From Candidatus Woesearchaeota archaeon (lineage in GTDB: Archaea > Nanobdellota > Nanobdellia > SCGC-AAA011-G17 > GW2011-AR18): a DNA stretch of 19,846 bases. Of the stretch, positions 7,560-15,246 are shown in pieces. Where the stretch lies: NCBI GenBank assembly GCA_018303515.1, contig JAGVXZ010000014.1:1-19846 (forward strand). Reading direction: 5' to 3'. How positions within the stretch are numbered: position 1 is the first letter of the stretch; each line of letters starts with the position of its first letter. The position numbers and the translations under genes were made by a program. Under the pieces are notes generated by a model, which saw nothing but the letters and a program-made list of their open reading frames with translations, ran no database searches and had not been told where the DNA came from.

Positions 7560-8647
7560 TTAGAATATTCCATACTGTTAAAAATATAGTTCATTTTAAC
7601 TTTTTTCAAAGTTGTAACACTATCTGCTCCACCACAATAAATTAATAAATAATTACCATCAAGACTTTTAACAGCACCACTAGGAAATATAACATTACTA
7701 ATATATCCATGTTTATCATATTCTTCTTTAGGAATTATTAAAGGATTATTTAGAGGTGATCTGGCAATTATTTTTTCAGGATTCTTTAAATCTAGTAAAA
7801 CAGCACCAACACTATATGTTCTTTTATTACTATAATATTTAACACCATGATAAATAACAAGCCACCCTTCTTTTGTCTTTATTGGTGGTGCACCTCCACC
7901 TATTCTATCATTTTCCCAGGTCTTATTTCTAGGTTTCATCAAACTTTTATCATTACCCCAATACATTAGATCTTTACTATAAGAAATCCAAATTCCTGGT
8001 TTGCTAAAACTAAACAGTGTTTCAGGTCTGTTTAAAGCAACATATTTTCCTTTTATTCTTTCAGGAAATAAAACAACATCTTTATTTTGTTCTCTAAATA
8101 TTAAACCTAATCTTTTCCATTTAATACAATCTTTAGAAACTGCTAAATAAGTAGAAACTCCTTGTTTTTCAGAAACACCCACATAAGTCATAAAATATTT
8201 GTTTCCAATTTTTGTTATTCTTGGGTCTTCTACTCCAAAATCACTTTCACCAGGTATTCCAGTAAAGGCAGGCCTATGATCTAAATATTCTATATACTCT
8301 CCATCGTTATCTATAATTGCTCTTCTAAAATGAGAAATATGAGGTAATCTGCAAATACCACTTTTTAAATAAATTTCACCTTTTTCTCCTTTCTTCATTA
8401 TATCTTCTTTATTGAAATGATGATACTCCATTTTAAGTGAGTTTTCAGAAATAATTATAGGACAAACCATCTTTCCTTTTTCTTTAGAGACAGCTTGTTC
8501 AGCAACTCTAATATATAAACTAATCCTGTCATCATTCATTCTAACAGCTGCGGGGTTCAAAGTTCCTATAACTTTCCAATCCTTAAAACTAGGCTCAAAA
8601 TCTAATGGTTTAATTAAAAGTTTACTATATATGTCACCTTCTTTCAT
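7556..8647 (-). CDS. GH130 family beta-mannoside phosphorylase-like enzyme
   Basis: 363-residue five-bladed beta-propeller enzyme, first gene of the minus-strand operon. Family hallmarks in order: LNPAAVRMNDDRISLYIRVAE opens blade 1 (key part LNPAAVR), FGVEDPRITKI with the family-defining EDPR (~150), LFPERIKGKYVALNRPE (phosphate-side Arg/Lys and Arg-Pro), GGGAPPIKTKEGWLVIYHG, and the C-terminal NVIFPSGAV and YCGGADSVTTL. GH130 phosphorylases cleave beta-mannosides (Man-GlcNAc, Man-Glc or beta-1,2/1,4-mannooligosaccharides) with phosphate to give mannose 1-phosphate; some members are hydrolases. Conserved Arg and His residues seen here fit a phosphorylase. Coupling to nagB and a deacetylase points to a Man-GlcNAc type substrate, but this is inference. 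The GT4 in the operon also allows a synthetic or remodelling role. Confidence 0.85.
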   Translation of the reverse strand: MKEGDIYSKLLIKPLDFEPSFKDWKVIGTLNPAAVRMNDDRISLYIRVAEQAVSKEKGKMVCPIIISENSLKMEYHHFNKEDIMKKGEKGEIYLKSGICRLPHISHFRRAIIDNDGEYIEYLDHRPAFTGIPGESDFGVEDPRITKIGNKYFMTYVGVSEKQGVSTYLAVSKDCIKWKRLGLIFREQNKDVVLFPERIKGKYVALNRPETLFSFSKPGIWISYSKDLMYWGNDKSLMKPRNKTWENDRIGGGAPPIKTKEGWLVIYHGVKYYSNKRTYSVGAVLLDLKNPEKIIARSPLNNPLIIPKEEYDKHGYISNVIFPSGAVKSLDGNYLLIYCGGADSVTTLKKVKMNYIFNSMEYSK

Positions 8648-8669
8648 AAAAGAAGTTTTAATCTTTAGT

Positions 8670-8678
8670 GTTTATAAC
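8670..8678 (-). promoter_or_regulatory. Putative TATA box of the GH130-nagB operon
   Basis: Minus-strand GTTATAAAC, preceded by a purine-rich AAAA, is centred about 27 bases before the ATG at 8647. This suggests a leaderless transcript for the operon covering 8647 down to 5073. Confidence 0.5.
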
Positions 8679-8755
8679 TTTTACTAATCACTTGCATTGT
8701 TGCGTTGTCGGGACTTTTTTATTACTTATCTTGGGAATTCTGATCTAAATAGGAA

Positions 8756-9676
8756 TTAATTTTCAGTTTTGTTTTCACTATTGGTATTCAAAATAATAAC
8801 AAAATTACTTATTGCAGAAAATTCTTTAAACATATCTAGAAAGAAATGAATAACAACAGGATTTTTCTCTTTTAAGATTTCTAAAGAATCTTCGCTTATT
8901 GTTTCCCTTTCATCCAAGAAAGATTTAATTTTTATCATATCTTGGTTTTGATAAGCACTCATGAGTTCTTGATAAAAATCTTTAGTCTTTTTTATTAAAT
9001 TGACCTCAATTTCATTAAGTTTTGAATTATTAGTTTTTGCATATTTATATGAGTAAATTATCGATCTTGAGATATTCAAAAGTCCTATTAAAAAATTATA
9101 AGCGTATTTAGATGTATTTTTGCCAAAAACTAAATTCTTGTTTATTAATCTTTTTGAAAGATTAATAAGCTTTGTTACAACTTTATGTATCTCTAAAGTC
9201 TCGTCAAAATTTAAATAATTTTTTCTCTCAATATCCTCAATAAAATAATCAAATTGCGAAAGAATCTGAAATAAAATTCTTTTTATATTGTTGTCAAATT
9301 CTATCGTATCAATTGACGCTACGGCTTTTATTATGCAATGTTTTGGATTACTTTCAACTATTTCAAAGCCGGTAAGTTCAGCCAACACTTTTCTGATTAG
9401 GGATAATTGTTTTTGTTCAGTATAATTTATTTTGATTTCATCAAATCCATAAGTATAAAGATGAGAAAGAATCCGATTAATATACCATTCTTTTTCATTG
9501 GAAAGATTTATTTCAATTGACGAAAAGTTTGTTTTTTCTGGACTTATAATTAATCCTCTTTCGGAAATATCTATGTTTAAGAATTGTCCTTTTTGTATAT
9601 TGTTACTTTTAACCCATTTTGATGGTAATGATAAACTTAATGTGCTATTTCCATGCTGAACTGTCTTTCTTTTCAT
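8756..9676 (-). CDS. AbrB-like DNA-binding domain fused to PhoU-like helical domain
   Basis: 306 residues. The first ~48 (MKRKTVQHGNSTLSLSLP, WVKSNNIQKGQFLNIDI, GLIISPE) form a SpoVT/AbrB-type swapped-hairpin domain, the form that opens many archaeal PhoU-family proteins. Residues ~70-300 are predicted almost entirely helical, with heptad-like Leu/Ile spacing, as in PhoU helical bundles. Archaeal proteins of this layout are taken as regulators linked to phosphate or to unknown signals; the actual ligand and target are not known. The gene is single, divergent from the radical SAM operon, and shares the 110-base spacer with it. It could therefore control that operon as well as itself. No metal-binding E/D-x-x-x-D cluster typical of metal-bound PhoU is obvious. 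Confidence 0.75.
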   Translation of the reverse strand: MKRKTVQHGNSTLSLSLPSKWVKSNNIQKGQFLNIDISERGLIISPEKTNFSSIEINLSNEKEWYINRILSHLYTYGFDEIKINYTEQKQLSLIRKVLAELTGFEIVESNPKHCIIKAVASIDTIEFDNNIKRILFQILSQFDYFIEDIERKNYLNFDETLEIHKVVTKLINLSKRLINKNLVFGKNTSKYAYNFLIGLLNISRSIIYSYKYAKTNNSKLNEIEVNLIKKTKDFYQELMSAYQNQDMIKIKSFLDERETISEDSLEILKEKNPVVIHFFLDMFKEFSAISNFVIILNTNSENKTEN

Positions 9677-9696
9677 TACTTTTTTAAATACGCAAT

Positions 9697-9707
9697 AATA
9701 TATAAAT
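9697..9707 (-). promoter_or_regulatory. Putative TATA box of the AbrB-PhoU gene
   Basis: Minus-strand GATTTATATAT is centred about 26 bases before the ATG at 9676. No leader or Shine-Dalgarno sequence is evident, which fits leaderless transcription. Confidence 0.5.
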
Positions 9708-9756
9708 CTTTTGTAAATGTGTATTTATATACAAGTTATAAATATAAACACCAAAA

Positions 9757-9768
9757 GTATATATTTAT
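9757..9768 (+). promoter_or_regulatory. Putative TATA box of the radical SAM operon
   Basis: AGTATATATTTAT, preceded by CCAAA, is centred about 24 bases before the ATG at 9787. It drives the seven-gene operon, probably with a leaderless first gene. The spacer also holds further AT boxes (AAGTTATAAATATAA near 9734), so more than one promoter or operator may be present. Confidence 0.5.
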
Positions 9769-9786
9769 CTGCATCTTTATGATTTT

Positions 9787-10494
9787 ATGAGTATAAATTT
9801 GCCTCAAATAAATTATGGAAAATTGAAAGGAAGAGTTGAAGATGAACAAAATATTGTTTACTATAGGAGGGGGCTTGAAGAGTTATCTTTGAACGTAACA
9901 AATGCTTGTCCCAATGCTTGCGCATTTTGTATACGTGACAGAGATCAGGGATGGGGTGTTTCTAATCTATATCTTTCTAGAGACCCTAGTGTCGAAGAAA
10001 TCATGCAGGCTTATGATGAAGAATCTGAGAAAATTTTAGCTTTAGGAGTTGATCTCAAAAAAATAAAAATTTGCGGTTATGGTGAGCCGATACTTAGGTT
10101 TGAAGATCTGAAACCAATCGCAAGACATATCAGAGAAAGGGATAGCAATGATAATTTAGAAATACAGGTTACAACTACGGGATGGCCTTATTTTAGATTT
10201 ATTAGTCCGAATGCGAGAAGAATTAGCGAACTTAAAGAGGCAGGCGTATCTCACATCTATCTTAGTGTTAATGCGTTAGACAAAAAAAACTATGATAAAT
10301 TAGTAAAACCTGGAATTAACGAAATTGATAATGATGCTTTTAGTGATGCCTTAAATTTTGGTGAGGGGGCAAAAAAAGCAGGTCTTGATGTTACTTTGGG
10401 ATTTATACGACTTGGGAAAATAACTGATGAAGAAGTAAAATCATTTGCTGAAAGATATGGTATGAAATATAGATTACGAGATTTTGAGGAGTAA
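9787..10494 (+). CDS. Radical SAM protein, TatD-associated (TIGR04038-like) type
   Basis: 235-residue iron-sulfur enzyme. CPNACAFC (~residues 41-48) gives the C-x3-C-x2-C motif that binds the SAM-cleaving 4Fe-4S cluster. GYGEP (~98-102) is the SAM-binding 'GGE' counterpart. VTTTGWP, IYLSVNALD and the closing GMKYRLRDF follow the pattern of the TatD-associated radical SAM family, as does SNLYLSRDPSVEEIM directly after the cluster motif. The reaction of that family is not known. No TatD nuclease gene is in the window. Instead this gene heads an operon of sugar and nucleotide enzymes, with the next gene starting one base after its stop. No auxiliary cluster (SPASM or similar) is present. The ATG at 9787 is supported by the TATA spacing. 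Confidence 0.85.
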   Translation: MSINLPQINYGKLKGRVEDEQNIVYYRRGLEELSLNVTNACPNACAFCIRDRDQGWGVSNLYLSRDPSVEEIMQAYDEESEKILALGVDLKKIKICGYGEPILRFEDLKPIARHIRERDSNDNLEIQVTTTGWPYFRFISPNARRISELKEAGVSHIYLSVNALDKKNYDKLVKPGINEIDNDAFSDALNFGEGAKKAGLDVTLGFIRLGKITDEEVKSFAERYGMKYRLRDFEE

Positions 10495-10495
10495 A

Positions 10496-11263
10496 ATGAA
10501 AGAAACATATGTCAAAGATTATTTTAGTAGGAAGGGGACAGTTTCCTTATGGTGGGAACCAGAAACAGGCGATAAATCACATATTTTTGCAAGAGAGATT
10601 AAAATATTGGAGGAAATGTTAGATGGGGAAAAGGCAACTGATGCTCTAGATATCGCATGTGGGAAGGGAAGAATCTCGAGAATGTTAAACCAAAGAAGAC
10701 TAAAAACTATTTCTTTAGACATTTCCCAAGAAATGCTTGATATTGGTTATCAGAGAGGCGATATTGCCAAAATGCATTGGGGGGATGGAGAAGATTTACA
10801 GTTTGATGACAAATCTTTTGATATAGTTACTTGCATTGATGCTCTAGTCCATTTTCCAAACTATAAAAAAGCAATTAGCGAAGCTCATCGGGTTCTCAGA
10901 CCAAATGGCGTTTACCTTTGTACGACTAGTAATCCTTATGATTTAGGATTTATTCCGAGAGTTATATCAAAAGGTATAAGGGCAATTTTTAATAGAGAAT
11001 TGAGTAGTAAAGGAGAAGGAATATTTCGATATATTACACCAAGTGAAATGAGAGGAGTCTTAACAAATCAGGGATTTCAAATAAAAGAAGAAACAAGATT
11101 GGGAGTTTTGGCTCCAGTTGAAGTTAAGAGTAAGAATGGAAAAGATTTATACTTAATTTCGGAATCATTTTCAAGAAGATATGATAATTTAGATGGGGTG
11201 TTGGAAAATCTTCCAGTAATTAATAAATTGGCAATAATTTCAGTTTACAAAGCAAGAAAATGA
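10496..11263 (+). CDS. Class I SAM-dependent methyltransferase
   Basis: I place the start at ATG 10496, preceded by GAGGAG, rather than the in-frame TTG at 10484; this gives 255 residues. Motif I is ALDIACGKGRIS (~48-59) and the acidic strand-2 end is ISLDIS (~72). DDKSFDIVTCIDALVHF (~103-119) and VLRPNGVYLCTTSN (~132-145) complete the Methyltransf_11 fold. Acceptor unknown; small-molecule, sugar or lipid methylation are all possible. The gene starts one base after the radical SAM stop and ends with an ATGA overlap with the GT2 gene, so it belongs tightly to this operon. A second unusual stretch at the N-terminus (SLWWEPETGDKSHIF) may bind the acceptor. Confidence 0.82.
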   Translation: MKETYVKDYFSRKGTVSLWWEPETGDKSHIFAREIKILEEMLDGEKATDALDIACGKGRISRMLNQRRLKTISLDISQEMLDIGYQRGDIAKMHWGDGEDLQFDDKSFDIVTCIDALVHFPNYKKAISEAHRVLRPNGVYLCTTSNPYDLGFIPRVISKGIRAIFNRELSSKGEGIFRYITPSEMRGVLTNQGFQIKEETRLGVLAPVEVKSKNGKDLYLISESFSRRYDNLDGVLENLPVINKLAIISVYKARK

Positions 11264-12192
11264 TCTCTATAATTATTTCTGCCCATAATGAAGAAAAGAA
11301 TATAAAAAATATACTTGAGGATGTAATAAAAGAAATGAGTTTATTAAGGGAAGATAGTAAATTATTCATAGGATTGAGCGGTTGTACTGATAAAACAGAA
11401 AAAATTGCAAGAGATACAATAAAGAATCATGATCAAAAAATCTTAATTGTAAAAACTCCCTTAGGTAAGATTAGTTCTCAAAAGAAGATTATTAAATTGG
11501 CAAATAAAAAATCTTTGGGGATTTTATTTTTAGATTGTGATGTACGGCTCAAAAAATATACAATAAGGAACATAGTAGCTGACGCAAGAAGATATCAAAA
11601 AGTAAAAATGTTTTATGCGAAAGAAATTCCCCTTATAAGAAAGAGCATTTTCTATAATATAGTGAATGTTAGAACCTTAAATTCAGACTATGTAATAGCA
11701 AAAGAAAATGTATCTGACTTTCACCCATATATTAAGAATAAAAATAAAAAAGTATTCGCTACAGGAGGGATGTATCTCATAAGAAGAGGAATTTATGACG
11801 TTGATGGAAAAACTATTGGCGATGATAGTTATTTGACCCATTCTATCTACCATAGATTTGGTTTTGGAACTATTAAACAAACAAAGAATGCAATTGTTTA
11901 TTATCAGCCGGTTTATACCTTTAGAAGTTGGATAAAAAAATGGAAGAGAATATGGAACGATATAAACAGTTTATATTTATATCATCCTGAATTTAAATAT
12001 TTGGAAAAATATATGAGACTAAAAATAGATTTCAAAAGGCTCATTAAAGAAAGAAAAATAAAATTGATCATTTTCTTTTCTTTTGAACGAATATGGAATA
12101 ATATTGGAGGGTTCGTCTTTAGAAAATTTCCTCTTAACAAAGAGGCCAAATGGGACCAATTAAAAGATACTAAAGAGGTAATATTAAAATGA
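11260..12192 (+). CDS. GT2 family glycosyltransferase
   Basis: 310-residue GT-A type inverting transferase. The N-terminus IISAHNEEKNIKNIL is the nucleotide-binding start. GLSGCTDKTEKIA (~38-50) and FLDCDVRL (~94-101, a D-x-D that binds metal and nucleotide diphosphate) follow. FATGGMYLIRRG and GDDSYLTHS (~186-194) provide the acceptor-side loop and the catalytic acidic residue. A basic, aromatic C-terminus (FRSWIKKWKRIWNDI) follows, and a short hydrophobic stretch near residue 270 could touch the membrane. No true transmembrane helix is clear. It is coupled by ATGA overlaps at both ends. Donor is likely UDP- or GDP-sugar; acceptor unknown. Confidence 0.83.
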   Translation: MISIIISAHNEEKNIKNILEDVIKEMSLLREDSKLFIGLSGCTDKTEKIARDTIKNHDQKILIVKTPLGKISSQKKIIKLANKKSLGILFLDCDVRLKKYTIRNIVADARRYQKVKMFYAKEIPLIRKSIFYNIVNVRTLNSDYVIAKENVSDFHPYIKNKNKKVFATGGMYLIRRGIYDVDGKTIGDDSYLTHSIYHRFGFGTIKQTKNAIVYYQPVYTFRSWIKKWKRIWNDINSLYLYHPEFKYLEKYMRLKIDFKRLIKERKIKLIIFFSFERIWNNIGGFVFRKFPLNKEAKWDQLKDTKEVILK

Positions 12193-12785
12193 AGACAATC
12201 TTGTTAGAAGGAACTGAATTAAGTGGGAAAACAACCCTTGCAAAAAGCGTTAGACAAAAGTTGGCAAACGAAGGATTTAATATTGTTATTAATTCAGGCC
12301 CAATAAATAAGACTTCAAGTTTGGTAAACACTCCCTTAAATATTGCTGAAAAAATACACTCACCATCCATTAAAGAATTATTATATACTTTAAGTTTGAT
12401 TACAGATAGAGATCCAAAAGAAATGTATTTGGAAGTTGATTTCTTTGTGCAAGAAAGATACTTTCCAAGCGTAATTGCTTATTCAAGAGTGTTTAATTCT
12501 TTTGGGATTAATAGATATGTTGGCGATTATCTTCAAAGGTTATATCCTTCTTTTGATATTAATATTTTAGTTAAAACTAGTTTAGAAACAAGATTGAAAA
12601 GAATTAAAACTAGAAATGTAAAAACGAAGTTGGATGAGATTATTGAAGAAAGACCTCAACTTGCATCGGATTTAGAAAGAGAAATTCAGAGAGTTTTATG
12701 TAAAAAAAGAAACTATTTTGAGTTAAATACTGATGAGATGAACATTGATGAAGCAACAGAAGAAATTTATAGGAGGATAAGATGA
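12189..12785 (+). CDS. P-loop nucleotide kinase, thymidylate/nucleoside-kinase-like
   Basis: 198 residues. The Walker A loop GTELSGKT lies at residues ~8-15 in the sequence LLEGTELSGKTTLAKS, where thymidylate kinase has EG-x-D-G-x-GKTT. VQERYFPSVIAYSR (~93-106) corresponds to the 'DRY-x-x-S' substrate segment of thymidylate and deoxynucleoside kinases, with ER in place of DR. TRLKRIKTRN resembles the lid arginines. It would phosphorylate a nucleotide, a nucleoside or another small molecule. Placement between a GT2 and a sugar deacetylase gene, with ATGA overlaps on both sides, argues for a pathway-specific substrate rather than housekeeping dTMP. Whether it is a true TMK cannot be decided here. 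Confidence 0.75.
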   Translation: MKTILLEGTELSGKTTLAKSVRQKLANEGFNIVINSGPINKTSSLVNTPLNIAEKIHSPSIKELLYTLSLITDRDPKEMYLEVDFFVQERYFPSVIAYSRVFNSFGINRYVGDYLQRLYPSFDINILVKTSLETRLKRIKTRNVKTKLDEIIEERPQLASDLEREIQRVLCKKRNYFELNTDEMNIDEATEEIYRRIR

Positions 12786-13390
12786 ATATCCTAATTGTTG
12801 GAGCACATCCTGACGATTATGAATTAGGGATGGCAGGAACTATAAAAAAACATATCGTAGAAGGGCATAACATAATTTCAATTATTATGTCAAATGGGGA
12901 AGCTATAGGAAATGCTAATGAACGAGCAAAGGAGGCAAAAAAATCTGCCAAATTCTTGGGCATAAAGACGATTTATTTTTTAAAATTTAAAGATACAAAA
13001 ATAAGTTCAGGTATAGAGTCAATTAAAAAAATTGAACAAATCATTAAAAAGCATAAAATAGATAGAATATATACTCATTCATTGAGAGACACACATCAGG
13101 ACCATAGGAACACTTGTCTGGCTGTTCTTTCCGCAGGAAGAAATGTGAAACAGATATTATTTTTTGAGTCTCCTTCATCAGATCTGGATTTTAGACCAAC
13201 CTTCTTTATTGATATTTCCAATTATCTAAAAGAAAAGGTAAATTCATTAAATATATACAAATCTCTATCAAAGCTAAAAAAAAGATATCTAGAAATTAGG
13301 GCGATAAAAGATAGTGCATCTTTTAGAGGGTATCAGAGTAATTTAAAATATGCAGAATGTTTTGAAGTTTTTAGGTTTATAGAAAAATGA
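12782..13390 (+). CDS. PIG-L/LmbE family N-deacetylase
   Basis: 202-residue zinc-dependent deacetylase. AHPDDYELG (~8-16) supplies the metal His and Asp and the base Asp. THSLRDTHQDHRNT (~97-110) carries the distal His residues in the usual H-x-x-D-H form. This is the same family as the gene at 6203-6805 but a distinct paralogue, closer to the bacterial LmbE proteins found in O-antigen and surface-sugar clusters next to WbqC. A GlcNAc- or N-acyl-sugar substrate is likely. It overlaps both neighbours by ATGA. The catalytic residues are all present. Confidence 0.87.
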   Translation: MNILIVGAHPDDYELGMAGTIKKHIVEGHNIISIIMSNGEAIGNANERAKEAKKSAKFLGIKTIYFLKFKDTKISSGIESIKKIEQIIKKHKIDRIYTHSLRDTHQDHRNTCLAVLSAGRNVKQILFFESPSSDLDFRPTFFIDISNYLKEKVNSLNIYKSLSKLKKRYLEIRAIKDSASFRGYQSNLKYAECFEVFRFIEK

Positions 13391-14085
13391 AAATAACAAT
13401 ACACCAACCAAATTTCTTACCTTATTTAGGATTTTTTGATAAATGTGATTATGCAGACATATTGGTTTTATATGATTCTACACAATTTAAAAAAAATGAT
13501 TATCAAAATAGAAATAAAATTAAAGGAAAGGATGGATGGTTCTGGTTGACAGTGCCAGTTAATTACAATTTTGGTGATGCAATAAATGAATTAAAAATTG
13601 ATAACTCAAAAGAATGGAAAAAAGACCATATAAGATCATTAGAAACATGTTATTCGGGTTCAAAATATTTTAATCGGTACTTCCCAAAAATAATAGAAAT
13701 CTATAAAAAAAATTGGAGTTTTATATCAAATTTTAATATAGATTTAATTAAGTTTGTGCTTAATGAATTGGGAATAAAATGTAAGGTTGTTTTATCTTCA
13801 GAACTAAAAATTAAAAATAATGGAACTGAGGCTCTAATGGAAATATGTAAAAAGTTAAAATCAACAAGGTATGTTTCTGGAAAAGATGGAAAAAAATATT
13901 TGGAGGTAAAATCATTTAAGAAAGAAGGCTTGGTTATAGAATTTCAAAACTATCAGCATCCTGAATACAATCAGAAATTTGGAGAATTTAAACCTTATAT
14001 GTGTATATTGGATTTACTATTTAATGAAGGACCGAATAGTTTAAAAGTAATAAGTGATGGGAGATATTATGAAAGCGAATGTTAG
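13387..14085 (+). CDS. WbqC-like family protein
   Basis: 232 residues matching the WbqC family (PF08889-type). It has the opening IHQPNFLPYLGFFDK, NRNKIKGKDGWFWLTVPV (~43-60; key residues NRN and W-L-T-V-P-V), GTEALMEICKKL and, near the end, YQHPEYNQKFGEFKPYMC followed by LDLLFNEGP. WbqC proteins occur in polysaccharide and modified-amino-sugar clusters. They are proposed to act on the amino group of 4-amino or 3-amino sugars, but the chemistry is poorly established. Here it directly follows the deacetylase that would expose such an amino group. Its 3' end overlaps the NUDIX gene by 17 bases. Confidence 0.88.
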   Translation: MKITIHQPNFLPYLGFFDKCDYADILVLYDSTQFKKNDYQNRNKIKGKDGWFWLTVPVNYNFGDAINELKIDNSKEWKKDHIRSLETCYSGSKYFNRYFPKIIEIYKKNWSFISNFNIDLIKFVLNELGIKCKVVLSSELKIKNNGTEALMEICKKLKSTRYVSGKDGKKYLEVKSFKKEGLVIEFQNYQHPEYNQKFGEFKPYMCILDLLFNEGPNSLKVISDGRYYESEC

Positions 14086-14503
14086 AGTTTCAGGCATTGT
14101 CTTTAAAGAAGAAAAAGTTGCTTTAGTCAAGCATGAAAACAAGCACAATGGAGATTATTATCTTCTTCCAGGAGGAGGATTAGAAAGGGATGAAACAATT
14201 GAAGAATGTGCAATAAGAGAGGTAAAAGAAGAAATAGGATTAGATGTTAAGATTAAGTCTTTTGCATATTATGAAGATGTGGTTAGTGATAATGATCACA
14301 CGTTACATTTAATTTTTAGATGCAAGATTATCGGCGGAAAAGTTGAGAACTTGGACCCAGATAAGAAAGTTAAAGATATAGTTTTTATGGATGAAGAAGA
14401 ATTTAGGGAAGTAAAATTTTTCCCAGAAAAACTTAAAAAAACTCTTTTTTCAGAAAAAGATAATGACTTTCCCTTATCTTTAGGAAAAACCCCTTTTCCA
14501 TAA
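14069..14503 (+). CDS. NUDIX hydrolase
   Basis: NUDIX-fold pyrophosphohydrolase of about 144 residues, last gene of the operon. I prefer the ATG at 14069, which has GGGAG six bases upstream, over GTG 14054 or ATG 14057. The NUDIX box G-x5-E-x7-REVKEEIGL is complete (GGLERDE, then TIEECAI, then REVKEEIG) and supplies the metal-binding glutamates. NUDIX enzymes split nucleoside diphosphates linked to another moiety, such as nucleotide sugars, NAD(H), ADP-ribose or dinucleotides. In this setting a nucleotide-sugar or modified nucleotide is a plausible substrate. The stop is three bases from the end of the convergent methyltransferase gene. Confidence 0.85.
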   Translation: MKANVRVSGIVFKEEKVALVKHENKHNGDYYLLPGGGLERDETIEECAIREVKEEIGLDVKIKSFAYYEDVVSDNDHTLHLIFRCKIIGGKVENLDPDKKVKDIVFMDEEEFREVKFFPEKLKKTLFSEKDNDFPLSLGKTPFP

Positions 14504-14506
14504 TCT

Positions 14507-15199
14507 CTATTTTTTAGTAGCTTTAATTATTAATATATCTCCCAGAAGGAGGGACTTATTTTTAGGAAACATAAAAACAGATAAAATTCTATAGGATATA
14601 TCTGAAACGAAATTCAATACGGCATAACCAAATTTTTTAAATAAATTATCTTTATCAGTATAATAAAGAGTGTACCCCGATGTCCTATTTTCAGTTATTT
14701 TATCTATTTTAAAATTATATTTTTCAAGCAAAAAGATAATCTCTCTCCAATATAATGGATGAATATGCCGAGAACCTTTATTTCCAAATTCATTTTCTTG
14801 AAACCAATGAAATTCTGATTTAAATAGAAACTGAAATTTTGATTTTACATTCTGGATATTTGGAGTAGTTATTATAAGCTGCCCATTCTTCTTTACCACC
14901 CTACTTAATTCTTTTATGAATATTGCAGGATTTTCTAAATGTTCGATTACTTCAATAGATACTATTTTATCAAAAAAAGAATTGTTAAATGGAACATTAT
15001 TATTGAAATTTGCTTTTTTGAATGGAATTTTTAATCTAAATCTACTAGGATCAATATCACAAGCATATACTCTTCCATTTTTATTAACTAATTGTTCTGT
15101 AAAAGAACCTTTTCCAGCACCACAATCTAAGACTTTTTCACCCTTTATATCTCCTAGCAATTCAAGTACTTTTTCATGCGTTCCTTTTGATGCTCCCAT
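14507..15199 (-). CDS. Class I SAM-dependent methyltransferase
   Basis: 230-residue enzyme starting at ATG 15199; a TTG at 15202 would add one residue. Motif I is VLDCGAGKGSFTEQL (~23-37), the strand-2 acid is ACDIDPSRF, and DKIVSIEVIEHLENP and VVKKNGQLIITTPN give motifs II and III. The C-terminal half has EFHWFQENEFG and SRHIHPLYWREI, where His-Trp-rich loops follow the pattern of UbiE/COQ5-unrelated sugar or lipid methyltransferases. Acceptor unknown. It converges on the NUDIX gene with a three-base gap and is not part of that operon. Its TATA-like box is at 15221-15230. The left 31-bp inverted repeat begins 48 bases upstream of the start. Confidence 0.82.
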   Translation of the reverse strand: MGASKGTHEKVLELLGDIKGEKVLDCGAGKGSFTEQLVNKNGRVYACDIDPSRFRLKIPFKKANFNNNVPFNNSFFDKIVSIEVIEHLENPAIFIKELSRVVKKNGQLIITTPNIQNVKSKFQFLFKSEFHWFQENEFGNKGSRHIHPLYWREIIFLLEKYNFKIDKITENRTSGYTLYYTDKDNLFKKFGYAVLNFVSDISYRILSVFMFPKNKSLLLGDILIIKATKK

Positions 15200-15220
15200 C
15201 AATTGAAGAGGTTTTCTATA

Positions 15221-15230
15221 ATTTAAATTA
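15221..15230 (-). promoter_or_regulatory. Putative TATA box of the methyltransferase gene
   Basis: AATTTAAAT-type box centred about 27 bases before the ATG at 15199 on the minus strand. It lies outside the inverted repeat at 15247-15277, about 17 bases inward from it. Confidence 0.4.
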
Positions 15231-15246
15231 CTTTCTAATTATATCT

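Noticed and set aside
10290..10722. Minus-strand open frames at 10290-10508 and 10519-10722
   Set aside because: Antisense to the radical SAM and methyltransferase genes, with low-complexity composition.
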